Notes: generated by a model not told the origin, from the sequence alone. Positions 31,340 through 48,239 are shown, numbered from the stretch's first letter. The stretch is DNA of 64,000 nt from Spongilla lacustris (GCA_949361645.1 OX442417.1:2981026-3045025), one strand, 5' to 3'. Translations and numbers: made by a program.

Positions 31340-31640
31340 GAATGAAACAAGATATAAAAACATTCTCTCTGAGAAAGTTAGTGATATATAGGATTTGAAG
31401 GCAATGGTGGTGTAAAAAGGAAGAAAACAAGGGATCAATGATGGTACATTTTTTTGAATAGTCCTATATTTAGCAATGTAAAATGTACGTACTACAAAAG
31501 TGCTAAATATACTAAGGACTATTCAAAAAATTGTACCATCATTGATCCCTTGTTTTCTTCCTTTTTACACCACCATTGCCTTCAAATCCTATATACCACT
31601 AACTTTCTCAGAGAGAATGTTTTTATATCTTGTAGCAAGT
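31340..31640. repeat. ~300-bp palindrome
   Basis: The left arm (about 31340-31467) and right arm (about 31515-31634) are inverted copies, for example CAAGGGATCAATGATGGTAC and its inverse. A related single arm lies at about 35482-35572 (TACACCACCATTGCCTTCAA), so this is a dispersed family. It may be a MITE; flanking duplications were not clear. Confidence 0.75.
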
Positions 31641-31930
31641 AGGAATTGATTGTTACGTATATTGGGCCACAGTTGAACGCCAGTTTTTATAATTGTTTTG
31701 TGGACGTATAAAAGTTTGAAAAGTTAGAAACAAGTACACAGCACAATTACGGAGTTCAAACGCTGCAATACTAAACGGTTCATAACAAGTCGAATTTCAT
31801 ATTGAGCTTGCATATACATGTACCGGTATATGCGGTTGTATGCCACGCCCTCTTTTAAGTAACTATTCTACACGTTTCTGTCGGTTGAACGTAGTGAATT
31901 AGACAGAAACTATGCTCCCTCCGTATGTGA

Positions 31931-31978
31931 TTGGTTGTACAGCACGTGATGTGACACGTGGCAGTAGAGGTATATAAG
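31931..31978 (+). promoter_or_regulatory. putative RNA polymerase II promoter inside the 8-kb element
   Basis: ATTGG (inverted CCAAT) at 31931-31935, two CACGTG E-boxes 12 bp apart at 31943-31948 and 31955-31960, and TATATAAG at 31971-31978. An initiator-like TCATTCT follows about 25-30 bases on, and the first ATG is at 32065. The order and spacing fit a regulated promoter. What it drives is unclear: the immediate downstream sequence is a 37-bp minisatellite. Confidence 0.5.
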
Positions 31979-32085
31979 GTTATGTGAGCGGGAAAGAAGT
32001 CATTCTACGTTGCCAGTGCACGAGCCTGTTAACTTTACATAGTCTGTATATAGTGTGCAGCTAGATGGCTGATGTAGTGTTTCGT

Positions 32086-32340
32086 GTGTCAGCCAGGTGG
32101 CTGGAGTACATGTGGTTATTGTGTGTCAGCCAGGTGGCTGCATGGAGTACATGCATGTGGTTATTGTGTGTCAGCCAGGTGGCTGGAGTACATGTGGTTA
32201 TTGTGTGTCAGCCAGGTGGCTGGAGTACATGTGGTTATTGTGTGTCAGCCAGGTGGCTGGAGTACATGTGGTTATTGTGTGTCAGCCAGGTGGCTGGAGT
32301 ACATGTTGTTTTTGTGTGTCAGCCAGGTGGCTGGAGTTGC
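32086..32340. repeat. 37-bp minisatellite, about 6 units
   Basis: Unit CAGCCAGGTGGCTGGAGTAC-ATGTGGTTATTGTGTGT, one copy expanded by an insertion of 11 bases (CATG/CATGCATG). The CAGCCAGGTGGCTG core is itself a hairpin. As 37 is not a multiple of three, all three plus frames stay open through it (frames from 32065, 32084 and 32097). Confidence 0.9.
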
Positions 32341-32585
32341 AAGGGGGATGGTTGGCCGCTGTATGCATTTTTCCCATGTTGATGGGAGGCAGATTGTTCC
32401 TTAAAGATGATTTCCATACAGATGAAAGCTGAAGATCCTCTGAAGAATTTGTGATATGTCATGGTGTCCAGAGCAGCGTGTAAGAAGGTTTTTTCCTCAC
32501 ACAGTGAGGTTTTTCCCCTTGAGGTGGTGTGGGCCCACCACCTCTAAATTAGGCAAAAATTCTAATGTAGCTGTTTCGTGTTGGT

Positions 32586-33348
32586 CATAGGCGTAGAGTA
32601 CGGGGGGGCTCAGCCCCCCCCCCCTCCCCCGGGAAACCTGTATCATTAATTTAATAATTAATTATTCACGCGCTCTTATAATTGTACCGATCGTTTGCGC
32701 ATGCGATATTCCACAAGGTATACAGTAGGCCTAATTATCAATTTGTCTAATGAAGCGAATGTCGCGACCACTTCTTTATGATTTGCGAGCTGCCGAAAGG
32801 TTCGCAGAGTTCAGCAGATGCAGCAGAGCCAGTCGCAGTGATGGCTCCAATAAGAGTAATGAATGTGATGATAAGGGAGGTCATGAAGGAGGTTGTCTGT
32901 CAGGTATCCAAGTACTACTGGATCGGAGAGCATAATGATGACGAAGAGGATAAAGAATGCGTCTTCTGCGCTGTTTGCACGAAGGCTGTCGCAATGCAAA
33001 TGGCTCTTCCAACGTTGTAAAGGGAGAAAGATTCATATGCAGCATTTGTTGTTAATGGTTTTTCTAATTGGAAGAAGGCTCTGCATGGATCGCTTTTCGA
33101 CGCATGAGACACAAAGCCGCTGTTTTAGCACTCTCCGCAGTTTCTAAAGGCACTCCAATTAGCAGCCGTCTCGACGACCAAAGGCAGAGAGAAATGATGA
33201 TTTTCTCAACGTTGAGATTTTTAGCAGTGCAAGGTCTAGCGATCCGTGAAAAAAATGATGAGTCATATAACTACATAACTACCATCATAACCAATTGCGA
33301 AAAATTACAAGCCCCCCTGCCGGGATAAATGAAACTCTACGCCTATGG
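32586..33348 (+). mobile_element. defective hAT element with 8-bp target duplication (763 bp)
   Basis: Ends CATAGGCGTAGAGT and its inverse ACTCTACGCCTATG, flanked by a perfect 8-bp repeat GTGTTGGT (32578-32585 and 33349-33356). It contains a broken transposase of the ZMYM type (next entry). Nested inside the 8-kb element. Confidence 0.9.
32750..33328 (+). pseudogene. truncated ZMYM-type hAT transposase
   Basis: Pieces in different frames align with the intact transposase: YWIGEHNDDEEDKECVFCAV (CVFCAVCTKAVA against AFCFICVKAVTT), AFVVNGFSNWKKALHGSLFD (against AFIYAGFSNWKDAT), and REMMIFSTLRFLAVQGLAIR (against CLVTIAENLRFLAKQGIALR). Only the N-terminal third remains, with frameshifts; the catalytic core is gone. 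A distant relative rather than a copy of the 2,603-bp element. Confidence 0.75.
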
Positions 33349-34008
33349 TGTTGGTCCCTGCTCTAGCTGAGCGTGGTTTGTGTGGCGATCGTGGTTGGTG
33401 TTGTTCAGTATGTGTGTTGGTGGTTTATGTTGTATGTTGTCGTTTACATGAAGTTGGCAGTCGTGCACAGGCGACGCTGTACCAAGAGTTGTCAATATGC
33501 ATGGGGTAAGGGTGATGTACATGTACAAGGAGGGAGCGCTTGCACGCGACAATAGTTACATCGTGTCCCGACAGTGCGAAGGCGTGTCCCGAAAGTGTGA
33601 AGTCGTGACCCTTGCACGCGAGCGCGTGTCTCGAAAATGACGATTAACCGGATGCGTGCAAAACACAAAGTAACTCGAGTCACACACGGGTATCAGTCGT
33701 GACGTGCGCACGCGTGTGTCAAGCTGCGTCTGGATGGTACTGTATTTGGGTCATGACCATCATAGCTCTCTCAAAAGGAAAGGAGGCTCGGGTGCCCAGG
33801 AATAAGACCTGAATGTGTGGTTAATATTCCAACCAAGCATGTTTCAATGCCTATACCATGTGATAGGTATGTAGAAACATAGGAGCAACAGTTCTGAATG
33901 ACTTTCTACTTGGCACTTATCGGATTGAATCACAGTAGACATGTAAGAACAAGAACACACATGCTTTCAATTCTTTTTTACATCCATCGAATTTGAAATT
34001 AATGCCGG

Positions 34009-34180
34009 TGTCACAGGAAAATCTGTCGCCCAGAAATTGTGTCCCAGCGACAGTTTTTCCTCAGAAAATTATGTCGCTCACCATTAACGTAGCGACCGTA
34101 TATCAGTCCTAAGGAAATTCTGTTGTCAGGAAATACTGTCGCTCGACATGGATCGGTCCGAATATGACGTACACTACTAC
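34009..34180. mobile_element. terminus of a CCGG-target element family (second family)
   Basis: CCGG is followed by TGTCACAGGAAAATCTGTCG, and the modules TCAGGAAA(A/T)..TGTCGCTC repeat in both orientations over about 150 bases. The architecture parallels the 9615-11336 element (CCGG, then TGTC, then short palindromic modules), but the modules differ. The opposite end was not found; a possible inverse end, CCTGTGACACCGG, is at about 6733. Confidence 0.5.
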
Positions 34181-34189
34181 TAGCTTTCT

Positions 34190-35700
34190 GCTTTAATCAA
34201 GCCTATATCCTCCTCTTTGTAATAATAACGAAACATTGAGCATCAGTGTGCATAAACGGTCAGTTGTATTCAGCAAAGAGAGCTGCTGCAATTGTTTGGC
34301 CCAAACACCATGCAGACTCTGTATCTTAGATCGCTTCATGTATACTATATCATCGGTTGTATGTTAATCGTTTGGATTTTTTGGCGCAAAGATGATATTT
34401 TCAGAAGCAGTAAGTGGATGAAGATGTTTTTTCCGACCCATACGGCATTGTGTTACAAAATGGCCAGATTTACGTCAATTACGATTCGGCGATTATTATT
34501 ATAGCTTCTTCCATGTGCTCACGGTTAATTCTTCCCGATTGCACGACGATTTTTGTATCAATTGTTTTGTTTTGGACGTGCACGTGACGCTGACGTAACG
34601 TTGATTTTGTTTGTGACGTTTATTTCTTTATACACCCACAATGGAATAGGTTCTATACATGTATACAGGCCTGAGCTGCTAACCATTTTTACATACCCAT
34701 CTATTAGCATACAAGAGTCATCATGTTCAGATGATCTGATTACACCTGTCCACAGGGATGCTACTAGTTTACATGCAATTACCATCACATCCTTAGGGCT
34801 TTGCTGAATTGGTTAATGCAATAAACATATTAAACCTATATTATATTATTTCCAAACTGCTGGGGGATTAAGCTCTTCTCTGAGTAGTGTAAAAATCGAT
34901 TTACATAAATTAGTTGAGAGATTCAGGCAGCGAAATATGTATGAGACTGACTTACTAGTTATATAGCTATTGAAAGCCATGGTCTGGTTCCTATAGCTTG
35001 ATTGTGTCCGTCATACTTTTCCCTTCACTTGCGGCTATTTAGGGGGACCTGTATATACGGTCAGGTTGGCTTGACTGCATGCAGCACAAAAGCAACGTAT
35101 GCTCACAACAAACCTTTGTCGAAGTGTTACAACTAATTTGGTATAGTAAAAATATAATGTTCCGGCGAACGTACGCGTGATATAAAATAATAAAACAGTT
35201 GCATGGGTCCTAGCGCAAATTAAAACAATTTCCAGGAACTTGAGGAGGAGGACAGACTAATTTCCAGTGCGTAAGAAAGAAGTACAGGTCCTGTAGAGGA
35301 CATAGGTGTCTCTTCTGATATAAAATGATGCGCTAGGTCCTGCTTTCGTTCCATTTGTTTGTACACGCTATATATATTCTTCGAGCGATAAATATAAAAT
35401 CTATTGACTTTCTTTGTGTTACAGCACACTTTGGTTATTGTTATAAATACAGGACTATGACAGTTTCCATTACTATTACAGACCCTTGTTTCCTTGCTTT
35501 TACACCACCATTGCCTTCAAATTCTATATCTCACTAACTATCTCATAGAGAATCTTTTTAGTTTTGTTTCTTCGTCATAACTATAATTATACGGTCTATC
35601 ACTGACTGTATAGTTGATTGTAAATCATTTGCTACTGCTCCTGTAGTTTTCTAGTTTGGTATCCACAATTATAAACTTGTGCCTTTTGTAATGATACGAG
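34190..35700. other. unrecognised AT-rich region
   Basis: No gene recognised. Short frames at 34292-34504 and 34553-34807 look like chance. A hairpin CCTAGCGCA ... TGCGCTAGG spans about 35210-35338, and about 35482-35572 is one arm of the palindrome family at 31340. Confidence 0.4.
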
Positions 35701-35718
35701 TAGCGTCTAGTCCCCCCT

Positions 35719-35755
<37 letters not shown>

Positions 35756-35804
35756 AATCCGGGACATGTAGGAGATTAGTGGGGGATGTGACCATTGTGA
35801 ATAC

Positions 35805-36004
35805 NNNNNNNNNNNNNNNNNNNNNNNNNNNNNNNNNNNNNNNNNNNNNNNNNNNNNNNNNNNNNNNNNNNNNNNNNNNNNNNNNNNNNNNNNNNNNNNN
35901 NNNNNNNNNNNNNNNNNNNNNNNNNNNNNNNNNNNNNNNNNNNNNNNNNNNNNNNNNNNNNNNNNNNNNNNNNNNNNNNNNNNNNNNNNNNNNNNNNNNN
36001 NNNN
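35805..36004. other. assembly gap (200 N)
   Basis: Exactly 200 Ns following a long C homopolymer (about 35718-35753). Frames listed across it are artefacts. Confidence 0.99.
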
Positions 36005-36189
36005 TTTTGGGAAAGAGCGAAGAGTAGACAAGATATCAAAGCCCGGTCCAACAAAAATAGGAATAGTATTCACATTAGGGGTTACAGGGGGAGGACAGCT
36101 TGGGTGCTTAGACTGCAGCAATTGCCAGGTGGCATCATTGTTGGGGTTAACCCATTCGACCTCCAGAACTTTGCATGCTTTACCGAACA
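36005..36189 (-). pseudogene. second R2-like reverse transcriptase fragment
   Basis: The minus strand reads MFGKACKVLEVEWVNPNNDA, LLQSKHPSCPPPVTPNV and ILSTLRSFPK, matching the pre-RT and RT entry of the element in CAP intron 2 (YSKACQTLVSPGLAPNNEET, AILRSFPK). It runs into the N gap at its C-terminal side and is cut at its N-terminal side by the CCGG element at 36192-36196. Confidence 0.75.
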
Positions 36190-36195
36190 AGCCGG

Positions 36196-36925
36196 TGTCG
36201 GAGGCATGGCTGTCCCCTGGAAAAAGTGTCCCCCCGAAAATTTATTTCTAGGCACGATTGTTCCCCCGGACATTGCAATTGGTGCCTAGGAATGAATGTC
36301 CCCCCTCTAGGAAATATTGTCCCCCTATGCCGGACATTTTTTTCTAGGCACAGCTGTTCCCCCCCCCCCCCCCCCCCCCCGGTCCCCCCTCCACGTTTTC
36401 ACGTTTGCAATGAAAAGTTCAACCAAACACTTAGCCTTCGAATTCTCGTAACTGCTCTGCCTCATGCGTGTATAAACTGATGTGCGCACGCCTACGTGGA
36501 AGTTTCCATTTAGAATAGCCAGTGTTCTTGGCCATGGACGACAGAAGCGTTTTTAACTCAGTTCTTGTTAAAAGGAAGGTATCATGCAAGCCAGCTGGAT
36601 TTTCGAAAGATTAGAAACGTTATTTTAGACGAAAGTGCGTGGAAATTACAAGGTTGACAATGGCGCTCTTTATTAACAAATTGTTCAAAGATATGTGTTC
36701 AAACCAACATTGTACGTCAATCGAATACATATACGAGCGGGGGGGGGGGGGGGGGGGGGGGAATCATATACACCCTTGCGATAGGCCAAATACGAGCGGG
36801 GAGGAGGAGGGTGTAGGCCAAATTAATACAAGTGGGAGGAGGGGGAAAGGTTAGTAACAGTTATTGGCAAATGTTATTCTATGGGAGGGGGGGGGGGGCC
36901 TCAGGTAACACGGAAACCTCTATGG
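36196..36925. mobile_element. partial copy of the CCGG-target element
   Basis: CCGG then TGTCGGAGGCATGGCTGTCC, followed by the same order of modules as 9615-10563 at about 85-90% identity by eye, including CCTCATGCGTGTATAAACT and the GCCATGGACGAC block. It lacks the nested 140-bp MITE and stops at about 36925, where sequence homologous to 8165 begins. It sits in the RT fragment above. Confidence 0.75.
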
Positions 36926-37072
36926 GTACTATATGTAAAAGATTTACTGTCTCGTACACACTGACATCAGTTATATATTCAGTGACAAATAAGCGTAAAT
37001 GCATGTGCTATTCTAACTATAGTCCACAACTACTACTTGTCCATTATGTGCTGTTACATGCACGCATCTTCA

Positions 37073-43078
<6,006 letters not shown>

Positions 43079-43119
43079 GATGGTCGTAAGTGCTATAGAC
43101 CGCTACGTGCTAGTGCATT

Positions 43120-43128
43120 CCTTTTATA
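43120..43128 (-). promoter_or_regulatory. TATA box of CAP copy B
   Basis: TATAAAAGG on the minus strand, about 42 bases upstream of the ATG, at the same spacing as in copy A. The stretch between TATA and ATG is almost identical in the two copies. Confidence 0.65.
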
Positions 43129-43823
43129 TTAACTTCTCGTGGATATATATGGGTTGACGGAATGTTGTAATTTACAACCGAGCAACTATAGATAGCATCC
43201 ATGCACAGAAAGGTGTGAAGGAATGTAATCACGTAACATCGCGTTAGACCACACCCACTGGTGGGAAAGATTCAACGGTGGGCATCGGGAAAAAGCACAT
43301 GTTTTGCAGTTATGTGTGAAACGGAATATTTTAGTTCTTTGAATGCTATCGGCCAGCAAAGATACATGGATAAGCTTCGTCTTCCAGCCTTATCCTTGGC
43401 GGACAGCCCCTACACTGTTGCTAACTCGATAAACTTTGTGAAGGATATGTCTCATTGGCCACCTACGGATATATATGGGTTGACGGAATGTTGGAATTTA
43501 CAACTAATTACAAGCAACTATATATTTGCTGCAACTGCATGTATAATATGGGCCTGCATGGATGCTAATTTCCACACCACTGAATACTGCATGAGATCAT
43601 TTATTTAAAAAAACAACTCGCATCAGAAAAAAGAAAACTTCGAATGGACTTTGTTATACGTTAATTTGCCGACTAAATATAGTATCACGATTATTTGCAA
43701 TCACTGTTACGGGCGAACATATACAGTAGCATGCAGTGTACAGCTGGCGTCAGTTTGGGAGACTAATTTTGAATAGTTGGTATACATATTGCCGTGCATA
43801 TGTCGGTGTGAGTTTGAGTGTCA

Positions 43824-43930
<107 letters not shown>

Positions 43931-43976
43931 AGTGTGTGTATGTGTGTGTGTGCGGTGTGTGTTACTTGTGTGTGTG

Positions 43977-46579
43977 CAGGGCCGTAGCATCGAAAAATAA
44001 ACCGGTGCGGCCACTGTGAAAATAGGAAATGCAGAGGAAGCCCCGGGGAGGGTGCGGGAGGGGGGCACCCCTCCCGCCCAGCAAGGGGGTATGGGGGAGC
44101 GCTGAAAGCTCCCCCATCGGGGTCTGGGGCGGAGCCCCAGGAACCAACGCTTTTTGACACGACAAATTTGAAAAACTACGCGTGCGTCACATGTAAACAC
44201 TATTGCCGTTAGTTTACTTATATCTCATCACAAGTTAATATACTATGGGACATAGAACGTCATTCAGCATGCATGCACATCATCAAAACTTTCCAAAAAC
44301 TTCAAATCTACGTTCTCGCGAGCTGACGAAGTCATTCAAGCACGAGACGATGGATAAACCATCTGTCCTATCCTTGTGGGCATGAAGAACACACAAGTTG
44401 TTTACACGCATTTGTGACATGCTTGTACGAAGGTAAGTTTTCACCCTGCGTAACACTGACGCACTGCGCTCACTTATCGCATTGGTCGCTGGTATCACTA
44501 GGATAAGCTTGAGCAAGATGCAGACTTCAGAGATGCCTATGCGTGTGGCTGGTGAAAGGCCAGTGATATAAGCTCTGATTGTGCTAAGAGTCGGTTTTTC
44601 AGGCAAGGAGGAGAACATCGCTGGCAGCAATTCAAGCTGTGTTTCAAGACTTGATGCTACAAAGTCATTATGGTAGTGCTTCAAAACAAAATCAAGCTCT
44701 GAGCGGTACTCTTCTCTTCTTGCTGCCTTCAACAAAAGACACTCCAACTGTTTTAGGATTCCATAACCTGGTTGGTTGAATCTCTCTCTAATTGCACTGA
44801 TAATAAAATCCAGACATTCAAAATACTCTTGGCAATAGCGGTCTTTGGCTGTGCTATGTTGGTAGCCCTGACTAGATCCAATTTCTAAACGGCTAGGAGC
44901 TCTTCTTTTTCTAGGCAGTGAGGCCTCCTCTACATCATACTTCCTTTGAAAAGACAGCACCCTTTCCCAAAATAGGTCAAATGATTCTGATGATCTTATG
45001 CTGCTGAGAGTTGCACAAGTAAGCTCTGCACATTGCTGACCTTCAGATGCTGTTAAGGTTGGATCTTGTAGAGTTTTGCTTAGATTATCAGTGTGTTTTA
45101 GTATACGTTCACCAAGCAGCAAACCAAAAAGGAAATTAAAGTTCCTCATTGTTGCTTCCACTCCTATAACTCGAGCTTTTATCTCTGAGTCAGTGATATC
45201 ATCCTTGATCTCTTCCCATAAGACCTGGAATACCTCATAATTGTCAAGTATGCTCTGCAATGATGCTGCACGGACAGTCCACCTAGTTGGACACAAGGTA
45301 CGAAAGCCTGATGTAGATGGTGCCAGCTCATCCTTTAGCCGATTGAAAATTGCATCGCGCTTCGGAGAGTACTTTAAAAGCTTTGATATCTCAAAAGCTG
45401 CATCGAGGGTGTCTCGGAGGATTTTATTCTTTTTTATCGAATCACTGGCTGCGAGGTTTAATGCGTGTCCATAACAGTGAGTATATGTAGCCCTGGACTC
45501 CACTGATAATATCTGTGCTGCCACTCCACTTCTGTGTCCAGCCATATTAGCAGCCCCATCGTAGCATTGACCTCTACAATTTGCAATAGACAAATTCATT
45601 CGTGTCATCGTGTCTTTGAGGATGTGAACAATTCGATCACTCCCAATAGACTCTACCACATAAAGTCCAATGAACTCTTCACTGCAATTGAAATTATCAT
45701 CTACGCTTCGGAAACAAATGGCAACTTGCGTTTGATTGGCAGCGTCTGTCACTTCGTCTGCCATTAAGGTAAAGAACCTGGCATTTTGGATTGAAGAAGC
45801 AATATCCCTTAACACATTTAACGCCATGATAGTAATGATTTCGTTCTGGATTTCAGGACTGGTGTACTTGTACGTTTTTCGCTCCAACCACTTAAGCAAT
45901 TCAGGTTGGTGAATGGCTCTAAGCTTGATAAGTTGCATGAAATTGCACTCCTTTTCGTCATCATCCCCACGCAAAGCTATACCTTGCTTGGCCAAAAATC
46001 GTAAATTTTCGGCTATAGTTACAAGACACTGCCGATTTGCTGCTTTCTCATCTGCATGAGCCAATGACAGTAGCTCTCCTACATCCCGTGTTGTTTCAGG
46101 TAGAGTAACTACCATCTCAACAGCTTTCTTATGGGTGTCTGATTTCTCATGGCTCGGGAAAGCAACTGTTGCATCCTTCCAATTACTAAATCCAGCATAA
46201 ATGAAAGCTGAATCCTTGATGTTACCCGAGGTTGTGCTTAACTTTCCTGTGGTCACAGCTTTAACACAAATAAAACAAAACGCTCGATCGTGGCAGCTGT
46301 CATAGTGCAACCAGCCCCACTGTGAAAACCATTTTGGTTTGAAAGCCCGTTTTACTATGGTCTTTTTTCCGAACTCACGCATCGGAAATGGAAACCGCAG
46401 TGGTTGATTAGCCGTTTCTTCGATTGCAGGTGGCTGCACATTCATCGTCCCTCGAGTTACAAATTAAACCGGGTGAATAACCACTTTATAAATTACAATA
46501 ATCGTTAATATTTTCAAATGTTCTGGCTAAAACCGGTCCGGCCAAGGCCGGACCGGCCGGACTGGATGCTACGGCCCTG
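43977..46579 (-). mobile_element. hAT-like DNA transposon, copy 2 (2,603 bp)
   Basis: Same length, ends and gene as 1122-3724 at a constant offset of 42,855 bases. It is inserted in a TG microsatellite with the 5-bp flank GTGTG on each side (43972-43976, 46580-46584). The identical protein and lack of any visible indel point to very recent movement. Confidence 0.93.
44283..46445 (-). CDS. hAT/ZMYM-type transposase, identical second copy
   Basis: 720 residues, identical to the product of 1428-3590: TTF-type zinc finger, DUF4371 core with D230 and D296, and the C-terminal SERS dimerisation motif. Two intact, identical transposase genes 43 kb apart suggest the family is, or was until very recently, active. 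Confidence 0.92.
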   Translation of the reverse strand: MNVQPPAIEETANQPLRFPFPMREFGKKTIVKRAFKPKWFSQWGWLHYDSCHDRAFCFICVKAVTTGKLSTTSGNIKDSAFIYAGFSNWKDATVAFPSHEKSDTHKKAVEMVVTLPETTRDVGELLSLAHADEKAANRQCLVTIAENLRFLAKQGIALRGDDDEKECNFMQLIKLRAIHQPELLKWLERKTYKYTSPEIQNEIITIMALNVLRDIASSIQNARFFTLMADEVTDAANQTQVAICFRSVDDNFNCSEEFIGLYVVESIGSDRIVHILKDTMTRMNLSIANCRGQCYDGAANMAGHRSGVAAQILSVESRATYTHCYGHALNLAASDSIKKNKILRDTLDAAFEISKLLKYSPKRDAIFNRLKDELAPSTSGFRTLCPTRWTVRAASLQSILDNYEVFQVLWEEIKDDITDSEIKARVIGVEATMRNFNFLFGLLLGERILKHTDNLSKTLQDPTLTASEGQQCAELTCATLSSIRSSESFDLFWERVLSFQRKYDVEEASLPRKRRAPSRLEIGSSQGYQHSTAKDRYCQEYFECLDFIISAIRERFNQPGYGILKQLECLLLKAARREEYRSELDFVLKHYHNDFVASSLETQLELLPAMFSSLPEKPTLSTIRAYITGLSPATRIGISEVCILLKLILVIPATNAISERSASVLRRVKTYLRTSMSQMRVNNLCVLHAHKDRTDGLSIVSCLNDFVSSRERRFEVFGKF

Positions 46580-46864
46580 GTGTGTGTATGTGTTTACTTG
46601 TGTGTGCGTGTGTATGTTGCGTGTACATGTGCGTTTGTGTGTGTGTGTGTGTGTCGGGAGTGCATGGAATCTATAATTATTATATGGATCATCAACTAAG
46701 ATAAGCGATTTAGAATACTAATTGGACTCTGATCACTGACGAACTTTTGATACAAAGCTTTGATATATTATTTTTTTACAAGCTATTTATGACCAAGGCG
46801 TCTGTTGACTGTCCCACAGATTCCTTTTGCTACACAAACACACCTTGCACCACGCGCGTGCGTG

Positions 46865-47101
46865 TGTGCAGGCCCGTGAATACACGTACACTGCATGTGT
46901 TAATTGTATAGCCCTGCCGGTTCATGCTCCGACTACCGGGCGTTTCGGTCGGGATCGACCGTTCATTTAAGCTTATATCGTTAATTGGCCAGGTCTGTAA
47001 CCTCATGCATGCTTTGGGGTCGTTCAGATATTCGAATGTTAAACCCTACTGAGCATTGTCAACTAGTCACACTTTACGCATGGATACTTTCTTTCCAGTG
47101 T
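46865..47101. other. spacer, end of the duplicated region
   Basis: Homology with copy A ends at about 22785/46860 (CACGCGCG). Nothing recognised between there and the hAT element at 47110. Confidence 0.4.
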
Positions 47102-47109
47102 CAAGCAGG

Positions 47110-48235
47110 CAGTGTTGCCGCGGCCAGCCTTGGCCGTCCGGCAGCCGCGAAAATTTGCCAAAATTTGTGCTGACCGCCATCGGCCGCGGGCCGTCAATGT
47201 GTCTGGCCGTCTGAGCCGTCTAAGTAGGGCGACCGTCAGAATTTTACGGCTGACCGTAAAAATATAATCCGGTCACTGACGGTCAATTTGCTAATGCAAT
47301 ATGGCTGACGATATCGAATTTATCATGAATGATAGCTTCCCAGAAAGCACAGACAGGCTCATGCCAGGTTCAAGGAAGAGATTTAGAATATTGCTGGTAT
47401 GGTACTGATGATGCACCTGCAGATGTCCAATTATATCATAGTATCTATGGTCCAATTGAACGGAGATGACATGCACAACAATTGCATTGGATGCCGCTTT
47501 TTAGAACTGAAATAATTTTGATAAACGCGACGCAGAGCGTTTGGCTGTTGATCCTATTGTGATGCAGATAACCATGCAGCAAAGAGATGGTAGACGATGA
47601 GTTTCGTCGAGACCTAAAAGCAAAATCCACTAATTGGAGTAACTGTGTAAATAATGTCATGGACTGGTGGAGCATTATTTAGCAAAGATGGCACTAAAAT
47701 ATTTGGCTGTTCCAGCGTCAAGTACACCTTCTGAACGTTTGAAGCTAATCTTTGACAGAAAGGGGTACATGGAGAATTGAGGCAGACAGGCTTGAAAGGA
47801 TTTTGCTTTTACGCTGCAACAAGAACTTCATGCAGTGCCAGCCGTAATTTCCATCCTCACCTCCTTAATTCTCTCCAGGCGCGCTGTTTCCATATATACT
47901 CGTATTTATCCGCTGAATCATCTACACACATGCAAACCGATGACCAGCAGTCAATGCCGAGTTATATACGCTGCCAATACAGTAAAATAATACACGTATG
48001 CAAGTTTTGACCGACTAAGACCGTCTGCCGTGACCGGTAAGTATGAACTGGCGGTTTTTGACGGTCCAAAACTGACCGTGACCGTGCCGGATAGGTTTCA
48101 AACGGCCTGACCGTGATCGTGACCGTATGGACTGGTCACGGCTATCTCTAGCCGTGACCGTGACCGCCAGAGGTCTATTCCGGTCAACTGGCCGTCCGTG
48201 ACTTCCTCCAACCGGTCAACCGCGCGGCAACACTG
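47110..48235 (+). mobile_element. defective hAT element with 8-bp target duplication (1,126 bp)
   Basis: Ends CAGTGTTGCCGCG and CGCGGCAACACTG, flanked by CAAGCAGG on both sides (47102-47109, 48236-48243). Subterminal zones are rich in GACCGTGACCG modules. A remnant of the transposase C-terminus, MALKYLAVPASSTPSERLKL followed in another frame by ADRLERILLLRCN, lies at about 47690-47822. The rest of the gene is deleted or decayed. Confidence 0.88.
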
Positions 48236-48239
48236 CAAG

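Larger units (their letters stand above)
25729..33742. mobile_element. 8-kb TIR element with TA target
   Basis: Left end CAGTACCATCCAGACGCAGC (continuing TTGACA) and right end its exact inverse over 26 bases. It is flanked by TA on both sides and by halves of the same interrupted repeat unit (GACTTTCTA | TTTGGGTCATGA). Subterminal zones on both sides repeat CGGGACACG/CGTGACAC motifs. Inside are a 337-bp satellite, RYDADAEQRR-type and RecQ-like coding fragments, a TATA/E-box promoter, a 37-bp minisatellite and a nested hAT copy. No complete transposase was found, so it may be a defective relative of a large autonomous element. Superfamily unknown. Confidence 0.78.

Noticed and set aside
32065..32432. 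Three overlapping repeat ORFs downstream of the promoter at 31931-31978
   Set aside because: The 37-bp minisatellite keeps all frames open; nothing distinguishes one of them as coding.
35669..36054. Frames crossing the N run (also 58688-59101)
   Set aside because: Joined only by unknown bases; the 36005-36189 part is kept as an RT fragment, the rest is not supported.
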